Origin: Aphelocoma coerulescens
Taxonomy: Eukaryota; Chordata; Aves; Passeriformes; Corvidae
Direction: 5' to 3'
NCBI RefSeq assembly: GCF_041296385.1
Contig: NW_027183804.1
Span: 2,418,001 to 2,482,000, forward strand
DNA length: 64,000 bases
This document shows positions 18,096-27,131 of the stretch, in pieces (position 1 is the stretch's first letter; each line of letters starts with the position of its first letter). The notes beneath the pieces were generated by a model. It searched no databases. It worked only from the letters and a program-made list of their open reading frames with translations, and was not told the origin of the DNA. The translations under genes and the position numbers were made by a program.

Positions 18096-20009
18096 ATGGT
18101 GCTCAGCTTGTCTGCATGGGTACTGTATCTTGCTCTCTATATCTTTCCTCACATGGGGAACTACCTGCCTGTAGTATTACTCCTGTTAAAACCAGGGAAT
18201 GGTATGAGAATTGCTTTAATGGTTTATTATGTCTATAGCATAATAACCTGCGAGGCGATGAATGCCATTCGAAAAATATACTCCATTTTGTTTGGCTGTC
18301 CTAGTCTGGGCTCCTATTTCTGGGATCTCCTCAACAATCGCACCCAGCCCCTGGTGGGAGGAGTAGAGAGTGGTTTCTTCCAGCCTTTCAGGCCAGGCAC
18401 AGCAGTTTTTGAAAATATTGAACTCCCTCTGGATGTCAAAGATAGCATAAACTTGCTGTCAGTTCTGCTTTGTCTTCTCTGTACAGCCTGCACCATGTAC
18501 ACCATGCTCAGAATCAGAGCTATGGCACAGCATCCTCAGGATGAGGGAGGGAAGAAGAGCAGAGCAACAAACACCATGTCTGCACAGACTGTCGCAGAGA
18601 AGAAAGAAACCAAATGCAAAACAACAGCGTCCATGTCTACACAGACTGACACAAAGGAAAAAGGAACCAAACGCAAAGCAACAGTGTCCATCTCTACGCA
18701 GACTGACACAGAGGAGAAAGAAACCAAATGCAAAACGACAGCATCCATGTCTACGCAGACTGACACAGAGGAGAAAGAAGCCAGACGCAAGACAACAGCG
18801 CCCATGTCTACGCAGACTGACACAGAGGAGAAAGGAACCAAAAGCACTGTCAGCATCCCCACGCAAACCATCACTGAACCAGAACAGCCTAAACCGATTG
18901 CAGTTGCCCCCGTGCAGAAGAAGAAATCAAAAAGCAAGTCAGTCCGCATAGTGACTGACGAGGATGCAGCAGGACCTTCGCACCCAGCAGAAGAGGCAGA
19001 GCCAGAGATCATCACTCGGTCACTATCCCTGGGTGAGCTGCGTGACCTGCGGAGGGAATTCACACGCCAGACGAATGAGTCCATCCTGACCTGGCTGCTC
19101 CGCATCTGGGACGCTGCAGCCAATGACACTATTCTAGACGGAAGTGAGGCCAGGCAACTGGGATCTCTGTCCCGGGATGTGGTCATTGACCAGGGGATCG
19201 GGAGAACCCAAGAAACCCTCAGCCTCTGGCGGCGACTGCTTACAAGTGTCAGGGACAGGTACCTTTGTAAAGAAGACCTCCAGGTACACCAAGGAAAATG
19301 GAGCACAATGGAACAAGGTATCCGGTGCCTGAGGGAATTGGCTGTGCTGGAAATCATTTTCTCAGAAGATGAGAGATTTCCTAAGAGCCCAGATGGTGTC
19401 CAGTGCACATCACAGATGTGGTTGAGGTTCGCACGCCTTGGACCAGAGATATACTCCCGTTACCTGGCAACGCTGCAATGGAGGGAAGGCGAGGACAGGG
19501 TGGGCGTCTTGGTGAACAAGCTGAGGATTTACGAGGACACTGTCACAGCCCCATTTCGCACCCATGTCTCATCCGTGGAAACAAGTCTTTTGGCTGAGCA
19601 AGTCCGGAGCTTGGTTGAAGAAGGCCATCAGAAATTGAAAAAGGAGCTTAAGGAAGAGATTTATCACATCTCGCCAGAACCAACAAGAGTCTCTGCCATT
19701 AGGAGCCGGCGCCCCCCAACCAGGGAGAGAGGATACACGCCACGAGGTAATCTCTGGTTTTTCCTTCAGGAACATGGAGAAGACATGAGTAAGTGGCATG
19801 GAAAACCCACCTCCTCCTTAGCAGCCAGGGTACGTGAACTAAAAAGAGGGACAACTACCACAAGAAGCGCATCTAGAGTCAACATTGCTCCGGTCTCTCG
19901 CACACAGAACTCCAGACGGTACCAGAATGACAGTATGACTGATCCTCTTGAAGGGACCTCAGGAACATACTCACCGGAAGGGAGCAACATGCACCAGAAC
20001 CAGGAATAG
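18096..20009 (+). CDS. gag: ERV-B Gag polyprotein with membrane domain and TQT repeats
   Basis: A 637-residue Gag; the start is the ATG at 18096 in CACCATGG context, matching ERV-A. Residues 1-137 are strongly hydrophobic with segments at about 5-18, 22-31, 37-53 and 117-137. Between the last two lies the sequon N81-R-T, followed by FENIELPLDVKD (105-116), conserved in ERV-A. Residues 161-258 contain 19-residue repeats with TQT cores. Capsid-like sequence follows from about 310 (LRDLRREFTRQ, LRIWDAAANDTILDG). A short charged coiled-coil-like stretch lies near 510-530, and a basic tail without CCHC knuckles precedes the TAG at 20007. It forms the core particle. Membrane targeting and glycosylation are inferred from sequence alone. 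Confidence 0.88.
   Translation: MVLSLSAWVLYLALYIFPHMGNYLPVVLLLLKPGNGMRIALMVYYVYSIITCEAMNAIRKIYSILFGCPSLGSYFWDLLNNRTQPLVGGVESGFFQPFRPGTAVFENIELPLDVKDSINLLSVLLCLLCTACTMYTMLRIRAMAQHPQDEGGKKSRATNTMSAQTVAEKKETKCKTTASMSTQTDTKEKGTKRKATVSISTQTDTEEKETKCKTTASMSTQTDTEEKEARRKTTAPMSTQTDTEEKGTKSTVSIPTQTITEPEQPKPIAVAPVQKKKSKSKSVRIVTDEDAAGPSHPAEEAEPEIITRSLSLGELRDLRREFTRQTNESILTWLLRIWDAAANDTILDGSEARQLGSLSRDVVIDQGIGRTQETLSLWRRLLTSVRDRYLCKEDLQVHQGKWSTMEQGIRCLRELAVLEIIFSEDERFPKSPDGVQCTSQMWLRFARLGPEIYSRYLATLQWREGEDRVGVLVNKLRIYEDTVTAPFRTHVSSVETSLLAEQVRSLVEEGHQKLKKELKEEIYHISPEPTRVSAIRSRRPPTRERGYTPRGNLWFFLQEHGEDMSKWHGKPTSSLAARVRELKRGTTTTRSASRVNIAPVSRTQNSRRYQNDSMTDPLEGTSGTYSPEGSNMHQNQE
18576..18869 (+). repeat. In-frame 57 bp repeats encoding TQT motifs in Gag
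   Basis: Repeats of exactly 57 bp (19 codons) place AQT at residues 163-165 and TQT at 182-184, 201-203, 220-222 and 239-241, with a last TQT at 256-258 after 17 codons. Each is set in S-(T/A)-Q-T-D followed by a lysine/glutamate-rich linker. ERV-A lacks them. Confidence 0.9.
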
Positions 20010-20050
20010 AGGGGCCCTGCCTCTAGCCAGGTAGAGGAAAGGGATAATCG
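20007..20050 (+). promoter_or_regulatory. Gag-Pol UAG readthrough site (putative), ERV-B
   Basis: TAG (20007-20009) ends gag, and the same frame stays open for 1064 more codons. The bases following the stop match ERV-A exactly for about 30 nt, and later differences are mostly at third codon positions. Hairpins AGAGG/CCTCT are possible on both sides of the CCTCT. Confidence 0.65.
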
Positions 20051-23000
20051 GGTCTTTTGGACTGTGTGGGTCCGATGGCCTGGCACAGCTGACCCACAAA
20101 AATACACGGCTTTGGTTGACACAGGCGCTCAATGTACTCTGATGCCATCAAGGTATGTGGGAGCAGAACCCATTTCCATTTGTGGGGTGACAGGAGGATC
20201 CCAGCAGCTGACTGTACTGGAAGCTGAAGTGAGTTTAACTGGGAACGAGTGGCAGAAACACCCCATCGTGACTGGCCCGGAGGCCCCGTGCATTCTCGGC
20301 ATAGACTATCTCAGAAATGGATATTTCAAGGACCCAAAAGGACATCGTTGGGCTTTTGGGATAGCTGCTGTGGAGACAGAAGATATCAGACAACTGAGTA
20401 CATTGCCTGGCCTCTCAGATGACCCGTCTGCCGTGGGACTGCTAAGAGTTGAAGAACAACAGGTACCAATCGCCACAGCAACAGTACACCGTCGGCAATA
20501 CCGCACCGACAGAGACTCTGTGGTTCCCGTCCATGAGATGATTCGTAAACTGGAGAGCCAAGGGGTGGTCAGCAAGGCCCATTCACCTTTCAACAGCCCT
20601 ATATGGCCAGTGCGTAAGTCCAACGGGGAATGGAGACTGACGGTGGATTACCGTGGCCTGAATGAAGTCACACCACCATTGAGTGCTGCTGTGCCGGACA
20701 TGTTGGAACTTCAGTACGAGCTGGAGTCCAAAGCAGCGAAGTGGTACTCCACTATTGACATTGCCAACGCCTTCTTCTCCATTCCTTTGGCAGCAGAATG
20801 CAGGCCCCAGTTTGCTTTCACTTGGAGGGGTGTGCAATACACCTGGAACCGACTGCCCCAGGGGTGGAAGCACAGTCCCACCATTTGCCATGGACTGATC
20901 CAAACTGCACTGGAAAAGGGTGAGGCCCCAGAACATCTGCAATACATCGACGACATCATCGTGTGGGGAAACACAGCAAAGGAAGTATTTGAGAAAGGAG
21001 AGAAAATCATCCAGATTCTCCTGGAAGCTGGCTTTGCCATCAAAAGGAGCAAAGTCAAGGGACCTGCCCAAGAGATCCAGTTCCTGGGAGTAAAGTGGCA
21101 AGATGGACGACGTCAGATTCCCACCGAGGTCGTCAACAAGATCACTGCGATGTCTCCACCGACCAGTAAGAAGGAAACACAAGCTTTCCTAGGCGCCATA
21201 GGTTTTTGGAGAATGCACATTCCTGAGTACAGCCAGATTGTGAGCCCTCTCTACCTGGTTACCCGCAAGAAGAACGATTTCCACTGGGGCCCTGAACAGC
21301 AGCAAGCCTTCGCCCAGATCAAACAGGAAATCGCTCATGCGGTAGCCCTTGGCCCAGTCAGGACAGGACCAGAGGTGAAGAATGTGCTCTACTCTGCAGC
21401 CGGGAGCCATGGTCTGTCCTGGAGCCTCTGGCAGAAGGTGCCTGGTGAAACTCGTGGCCGACCACTGGGATTCTGGAGCCGAAGCTACAGAGGATCTGAA
21501 GCTAACTACACTCCCACAGAGAAGGAAATCTTGGCCGCCTATGAAGGAGTCCAAGCTGCCTCAGAGGTAATCGGCACAGAGGCACAACTCCTCCTGGCAC
21601 CCCGACTACCAGTGCTGGGGTGGATGTTCAAGGGAAAGGTTCCTGCCATGCATCACGCCACCGACACCACATGGAGCAAATGGATTGCTCTCATCACACA
21701 GCGTGCCCGTATTGGAAACCCGAATCGCCCTGGGATTCTGGAAATTATAACAAACTGGCCTGAAGGTGAGACTTTTGGATTATCTTCTGAAGAAGAGGAA
21801 GAGCAAGTGACTCGTGCTGAGGAAGCCCCACCATATAATGAGCTACCGGAGACTGAAAGACGTTATGCCCTCTTCACTGATGGTTCCTGCCGAATTGTAG
21901 GCACTAACAGGAAGTGGAAAGCTGCAGTATGGAGCCCCACACGGCAAGTTGCACAAGCTACCGAGGGACAAGGTGGATCGAGTCAGGTTGCAGAGCTTAA
22001 AGCCGTCCAGCTGGCTTTGGATATTGCTGAACGAGAGAAGTGGCCGAGGCTCTATCTATACACCGACTCGTGGATGGTAGCTAACGCTCTGTGGGGATGG
22101 CTGGTTCGCTGGAGAAAAGCCAACTGGCAGCGCAGAGGGAAACCCATCTGGGCCGCTGAGATTTGGCAGGACATCGCCGCCCGAGTAGAGAAGCTGACCG
22201 TGAAGGTTCGACACGTGGATGCGCACGTACCCAAGAGTCGGGCTAATGAAGAACATCGCAACAACGAGCAGGTGGACCGAGCTGCCAAGGTGAAAGTATC
22301 ACAGGTGGATCTGGACTGGCAGCACAAGGGAGAATTATTCCTAGCTCGTTGGGCCCATGATGCCTCTGGTCATCAGGGGAGAGATGCAACATACCAATGG
22401 GCCCGTGACCGAGGGGTGGACCTTACCATGGACAGCATCTCACAGGTCATCCACAGTTGTGAGACCTGTGCTGCAATCAAACAGGCCAAGCGGGTGAAGC
22501 CTCTGTGGTACGGTGGACGATGGTCAAAGTACAGGTATGGGGAAGCCTGGCAAGTTGATTACATCACCCTTCCCCAAACTCGCCAAGGCAAGCGCTACGT
22601 GTTGACCATGGTTGAAGCAACCACTGGATGGCTGGAGACCTACCCTGTGCCTCATGCTACAGCCCGGAACACCATCTTGGGCCTGGAAAAGCAAGTCCTG
22701 TGGAGACATGGCACCCCGGACAGGATCGAGTCAGACAACGGGACTCATTTTAAGAACAGCCTCATCAACACCTGGGCCAGAGAACACGGTATCGAATGGA
22801 TATATCACATTCCTTATCATGCACCAGCTGCCGGAAAAGTTGAACGCTGCAATGGACTACTTAAAACCACCCTAAAGGCACTTGGTGGGGGAACCTTCAA
22901 AAATTGGGAAGTGAACTTAGCGAAGGCTACCTGGATGGTCAATACCCGAGGGTCCATCAATCGAGCTGGTCCTGCCGAGTCTGAACCCTTGCACACAGTG

Positions 23001-23204
23001 GATGGAGATAGAGTCCCTGTGGTACACCTGAGAGGTATTTTAGGAAAGACTGTTTGGATTAATCCCACCTCAGGCAAAGGCAAACCCATCCGTGGGATTG
23101 TCTTTGCTCAAGGACCTGGTTGCACTTGGTGGGTAATGCAAAAAGATGGGGAAACCCGTTGTGTACCACAGGGAGACCTAATCTTAGGTGAGAACGGTGT
23201 GTAG
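20010..23204 (+). CDS. pol: ERV-B protease-reverse transcriptase-RNase H-integrase
   Basis: This 1064-codon frame has no start codon of its own near the gag stop, so it is probably made as a Gag-Pol readthrough fusion. Numbering from 20064: aspartic protease with DTGAQ at 19-23; reverse transcriptase with LTVDYRGLN (~192-200), LPQGWKHSPT and YIDD (~294-297); RNase H with FTDGS (~604), AELKA, YTDSW (~667) and VDAH; integrase zinc region with two H and two C (~765-802); the catalytic triad in QVDYI (~831), ESDNG (~889) and GKVER (~927); and a C-terminal domain ending GPGCTWWVMQKDG. The frame is intact. No dUTPase domain was seen. Confidence 0.92.
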   Translation, partial: RGPASSQVEERDNRVFWTVWVRWPGTADPQKYTALVDTGAQCTLMPSRYVGAEPISICGVTGGSQQLTVLEAEVSLTGNEWQKHPIVTGPEAPCILGIDYLRNGYFKDPKGHRWAFGIAAVETEDIRQLSTLPGLSDDPSAVGLLRVEEQQVPIATATVHRRQYRTDRDSVVPVHEMIRKLESQGVVSKAHSPFNSPIWPVRKSNGEWRLTVDYRGLNEVTPPLSAAVPDMLELQYELESKAAKWYSTIDIANAFFSIPLAAECRPQFAFTWRGVQYTWNRLPQGWKHSPTICHGLIQTALEKGEAPEHLQYIDDIIVWGNTAKEVFEKGEKIIQILLEAGFAIKRSKVKGPAQEIQFLGVKWQDGRRQIPTEVVNKITAMSPPTSKKETQAFLGAIGFWRMHIPEYSQIVSPLYLVTRKKNDFHWGPEQQQAFAQIKQEIAHAVALGPVRTGPEVKNVLYSAAGSHGLSWSLWQKVPGETRGRPLGFWSRSYRGSEANYTPTEKEILAAYEGVQAASEVIGTEAQLLLAPRLPVLGWMFKGKVPAMHHATDTTWSKWIALITQRARIGNPNRPGILEIITNWPEGETFGLSSEEEEEQVTRAEEAPPYNELPETERRYALFTDGSCRIVGTNRKWKAAVWSPTRQVAQATEGQGGSSQVAELKAVQLALDIAEREKWPRLYLYTDSWMVANALWGWLVRWRKANWQRRGKPIWAAEIWQDIAARVEKLTVKVRHVDAHVPKSRANEEHRNNEQVDRAAKVKVSQVDLDWQHKGELFLARWAHDASGHQGRDATYQWARDRGVDLTMDSISQVIHSCETCAAIKQAKRVKPLWYGGRWSKYRYGEAWQVDYITLPQTRQGKRYVLTMVEATTGWLETYPVPHATARNTILGLEKQVLWRHGTPDRIESDNGTHFKNSLINTWAREHGIEWIYHIPYHAPAAGKVERCNGLLKTTLKALGGGTFKNWEVNLAKATWMVNTRGSINRAGPAESEPLHTVDGDRVPVVHLRGILGKTVWINPTSGKGKPIRGIVFAQGPGCTWWVMQKDGETRCVPQGDLILGENGV

Positions 23205-23216
23205 GGTTTCATTGTG

Positions 23217-23247
<31 letters not shown>

Positions 23248-23310
23248 TTAGAGTTTAAGAAGGTATTGATTTGGGATGATGTAGATGGTAATAGAATAAG
23301 GGGTGGATAA
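23205..23310 (+). promoter_or_regulatory. ERV-B pol-LTR spacer: (TA)n and polypurine tract
   Basis: Between the pol stop and the 3' LTR there are only ~106 bases: a (TA)n tract at 23213-23237, and AATAAGGGGTGGATAA (about 23295-23310) abutting the LTR as the polypurine tract. There is no room for env. Confidence 0.8.
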
Positions 23311-23864
23311 TGTCCTGGGTTGAGGTGTATTCTATTACCATCCTCATGAGCTGTTGAAATCAGGTGGGGCAGTGTTTTCCTTACCTCCTCCCCCCAGACT
23401 ATCTTTCTGTTAATGGCCCATCATTGTCCTGCTGCATGACTCAGAGATAACTCCCTCCGGACTATCTTCTGTTAACGAGCCTAATCAACACCTGGCCTCA
23501 TGACTCATTACCTCATTGTGAGATGCTCCACCCAGAGGGAGGAACCAAGCATCCCATCATGGATATAACTGGGACTCTGAGCATCAAAGGGACGGGCTCC
23601 ACTGGATTTCCAGAGGACAGGAGCTACACAGCCACCGCTGGACTTTCTGAGGAAGAGCAGACCCCTTCTACTACAGGATCACCACTTCAGAGGATTGCAG
23701 CCACCATTCCACCAGACTGCTACCACTACCCTGCCTAATAGGGATTCAGGTTGTATCTTGGCTCTGTCAGTGTTTTCTTTTACTTTCTTTTCCTTTTCTT
23801 TAATTTCCATTAAATTGTTATTCTGACTTGGTGCCTCTCACTGGTTTATTTTCAAACTAGTACA
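23311..23864 (+). repeat. ERV-B 3' LTR
   Basis: Compared with the 5' LTR there is GTGTTTTCC instead of GTGTCTCC and CTACCACTACC instead of CTACTACTACC. Otherwise it reads the same. Confidence 0.95.
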
Positions 23865-23993
23865 ATAAGTAACATGAATGATAAACATGCAAAAGTGTAT
23901 AAATGACACTGACTTTTTAGAATAAACAGCCTTTTGCCGGGGTTGTTGGTGGGGTTTGTGTGTGTCGTGCCCGTCCCAACAGCAACACTCCGC

Positions 23994-24720
23994 CCTTTCC
24001 CTACAGTGGAAAAGAACCGTCATTCCCGTGCAGGTGCCCAGGGCCAAAACTGGGATTCCACCTCCAAATTTCTGTATATCCAAGGGTTGTTCCCAGATGA
24101 AACCTTCCAGGACAGACAGCTCTGCCTGGCTTGGCCTCCCAGGGACCACCTCTCATCTTCCCAAGGAATTAAACATCTTTTATGTCTGGGCATCCATGCC
24201 GATATTGAGAATCCACCTCCAAAGTTCCAGATGTCCAAGGATGGCTCCCAGACCAAAGCTGCCATGAGAGACAGGTCTGGCTGCCCTTGCCCATGGTGAC
24301 CACCTCTCATCTTCTTCCAAAACTCTTGGACTTTGTGCTTTTCCTTCATGTGGAATAAACCCATCCTTCTCAACAAGGTGCCCATGGCCAAAACTGGGAT
24401 TCCACCTTCCAAATTCCAGATATCCAAGGGCTGCTCCCAGACAAAAGCTGCCATTACCATCAAGTCTGGCTGGCTTGGCCTCCTGAGGGCCAGATTTCAC
24501 CCACCGTCCAAACATTGGGGCTCTGTGCTTTCCTACCTATGGAAAAGACTAGTCCTGCTTGTCCAGGCACAAATGGCCAAAATTAGGATTCCACCTCCCA
24601 AATTCCCAAAATCCAAGGGCTGCTCCCAGACAAACCTGGCAGGACACACAGATGTGGCTGGCCTTGGCCTCTGGTGGCTGTGTCTCATCTGCCCCTGAAA
24701 CCCTGGGGCTCGGTGCTACT
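23994..24720. repeat. ~175 bp tandem repeat, right block
   Basis: About four units contain GGCCAAAACTGGGATTCCAC, AAATTCCAGATATCCAAGG, TGGCTGGCTTGGCCTCC and CTTTCCTACCTATGGAA. This continues the block at 16780-17220. The units diverge 15-25% from one another by eye, so the array is older than the insertions. Confidence 0.85.
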
Positions 24721-24890
24721 CTTCCTCTGGAGACCACTGTGACCCTGCGTGGCCTCGTGGAACCCAGGGGCCGTTGTGACCCTGCAGGGCTGGTGGCACC
24801 AAGGGCACCATTGTGACCCTGTGGTGTTCCATGGAGCCAAGGGGCCACTGTGGCACTGCTGGCCCCAAAGAACTGAGGGGCCTTTGTGAC
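24721..24890. repeat. 37-40 bp minisatellite, array 4 (short)
   Basis: About four degenerate units of the CACTGTGACCCTG / CTCGTGGAACCCAGGGG type, in the same orientation as array 3. Confidence 0.75.
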
Positions 24891-25974
24891 AGGGCAACTG
24901 GGGAGGCCCAGAGTAGACACCAGGAGAAAGGAATTTCCCTCCCAGGCAGGGCTGGGGTGCAACACGTCCCCCAGAAGGAGTCTGGAGCAGCCCAAGGCTT
25001 TGTGTGCCCAGGCAGAGGCAGGCAGGACGCAGAGCTGCCAGCAAAGGAAGGGGCCAGCCAGGTGGGGCAGCCGGGGGGATGAGGACAGCCTGCAGGGACA
25101 GAGGCGCAGGGCAGGGACAGCGTGGCACAGCCTGGGCTGCAGAGGGCAGAGGGATGGGCAGCAGCTGCAAGGCCCTGACAGAGCCAACTTGTGCAGCCCT
25201 TTGGCCACGGCTGCTGGCCCTGGCCCTGAGGCCAGGAGGGGACAAGTGACCCCTGCAGCCCTGGGGCCTCAGTGCCTCCTTGTCCCTGCCCAGCAGCCTG
25301 GCAGGGGCTGCCCCATGGTGCTGCCCTGGGCACTGCCCATCCCCACATCCCAGTGCCCCGGCAAGAGCCCTGAGCACTGAGGGAGGGACAGGATCTGCCT
25401 TGCCAGGGGCTGGGGCTCAGGCCTTGGCCCTTTGCACTCATGGAACACAGCCAGCTTTGCTCAGCACCAGAGACACCTTTCCCTTGCTTGTCCCCACCTG
25501 CCATCGCTGCCTCCAGAGTTCTGCTCTCACTGGAACCTGGGCACACTTTCACGTGAGTCGTGTCCCTCACTGGGACCCATTAAAAGTTAAAGAAACTTTG
25601 GACTTTGAATCTGAGTTCTTGAGAAGTTTTTTGAAGACACTCTGAGGGACTGAGTCTGATGTGAACAACACCAAAGCCCTGAGGGGGTCATTAAAGTCCT
25701 TGTGCTGCTGCTGTGCTGCTGAGCTGGGCCGGGCTCCTGGCACAGAGGGAACTCTCAAGCTCCTGGCAACCAAGGAGAGCTTCAAAGAGGCAGCTCTGCT
25801 GAGGAGCAGCTCCTCTGCCAGCCCAGCAGGGCTGAGGGCACTGCCTGCAGGTACCTGGGAGGAGTGAGCAGAGAGCTGGCTAAAGCAGCTGGAAGGACAG
25901 CTCTGAACTCATTCGTGGAGAAACCTTCACAGCGTGGGACACAGTGAGTCTCTGGCTGCAGGGATCCTCTAGAG
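24891..25974. other. Non-coding interval before olfactory receptor duplication copy 2
   Basis: GC-rich to about 25550, then AT-richer. Long overlapping open frames occur on both strands but none resembles a known protein. The stretch near 25570-25700 (GAGTCTGATG, TCATTAAAG) weakly resembles the ~135 bp repeats at 57600-57995. No gene assigned. Confidence 0.5.
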
Positions 25975-27131
25975 CTGGCCCATGACACGGCTGCCCTGGC
26001 TGTGAGGATGGCTCTGCTGCCGTTCCTGCCTTGGGGGAGGATGTGCTGCAGAGCGGGGCTGCCCTGGGCACCGTCAGAGGGACAGGGCAGGACGGCTCCT
26101 GCTGCCAGGGCCGGCTGCAGGCTCTGAAGGTGGGCAGCAGCCAGGGGTGCCCAGGGCTGTCCTGCAGAGCAGCTCCTGCAGCCCTGAGGGCTCTTTGCCA
26201 GGCCAGGGCATCTGCCACCTGCCAGGGGCAGCTCTCAGCCTGCCTGGGAGCTCCCCATGGGCTGTGGGGAGCAGTTGGAGGTGGAAGGAGCGACCCCCCT
26301 CAGGGCAGACTCCTCCTGCTGGGGAGGTGGTGCTGCATGGCCAGGGCTGCCCTCAGCTTTCTCCTCAAGGGAAGGGAAAGGGGCTCTCAGGTTTGTCTGT
26401 GTCACTGAGACTCCTGCACTGCCACCCTGGGGATCAGCAGCTCTGCCTCAGATCTCCCTCAGGAAGTGCCTCCTCACACTCCTCTGCCTGCAGACAGCAC
26501 CAGCAGCACCTTGGCTTGCAGCATCTCCCTCTGTCTGAGCTGCCCTTCAGGCCCTGCTGCCAGGAAGATGCCCCTGGGCAGTGCCCTGTGCTGGGAGGGC
26601 TCTGCAGGGCAGGGCTGAGCCCCCAGGGCTGGGCTGGGCTCTGGCAGCACTGGCAGGGACAAGCCTTGGACCCAGAGAAACAGCTGCCAGGAGGCACAAC
26701 TGCAGGCAGCAGAGAGCCAGAGCAACCACAGCTGCACAGGGAAAGGGAGAAGGGTTTAGAGCAATGGTTTTGAAATTGGAGCCTTCAAAAAGTCACTTTA
26801 TTTTTCATTTTAAGTACAATCACTGGGAAATAGAGGGAGGTGAAATGAGCAAAGGGCACCTGTGTGGGGACCAGCAGGTCCGACTGCACTGGGGCACAGG
26901 GAGCCCTGTTTTCCCTCAGGGCCCCCAGTGTTCAGGCTGAGAGCAACGCTGAGGATGAGGCAGCAGCACAAACCTGAGCTCAGAAATCAAAAAGCTTAGC
27001 CAAGTTCCCTCACAGGAGGAGAAGTGGTTTTGCGGGAATTCCTAAGAAAATAGAACAGGATCGACTCAGGGGGATCTGTCCCAGCTTGTCAATGCCTTCT
27101 TCCAACAGTCCACAATGCCCAGAGTGAAGGA
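25975..27131 (+). repeat. Segmental duplication, copy 2: upstream non-coding part
   Basis: Direct copy of 9437-10590 with scattered single-base differences and a few short indels. Homology continues through the receptor gene to about 28037. Confidence 0.85.

Larger units (their letters stand above)
17479..23864 (+). mobile_element. ERV-B: full-length, env-less ERVL-like provirus with open gag and pol
   Basis: A 6386 bp provirus. The LTRs (553 and 554 bp) differ by two substitutions and a one-base indel. It has a lysine-type primer site, gag and pro-pol in one frame separated by a single UAG, no env, a polypurine tract, and a perfect 5 bp target duplication ATAAG (17474-17478 and 23865-23869). 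All expected catalytic motifs of protease, reverse transcriptase, RNase H and integrase are visible with no stop or frameshift. It is closely related to ERV-A, which lacks the second half of pol. Confidence 0.95.
17227..23987 (+). mobile_element. Older solo LTR (~370 bp) split by ERV-B
   Basis: The halves 17227-17478 and 23870-23987 join into one LTR with TGTGGGA...GCAACA ends. It has a TATA-like GTATAAATGA (about 23897) and AATAAA (about 23921) in sense order. The flanking six bases CTCCAC (17221-17226) and CTCCGC (23988-23993) look like a 6 bp target duplication with one mismatch, as for class II (ERVK/alpharetrovirus-like) elements. ERV-B landed inside it. Confidence 0.75.

Noticed and set aside
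23205..23310. A possible env or accessory gene between ERV-B pol and its 3' LTR
   Set aside because: Only ~106 bases of (TA)n and polypurine sequence are present.
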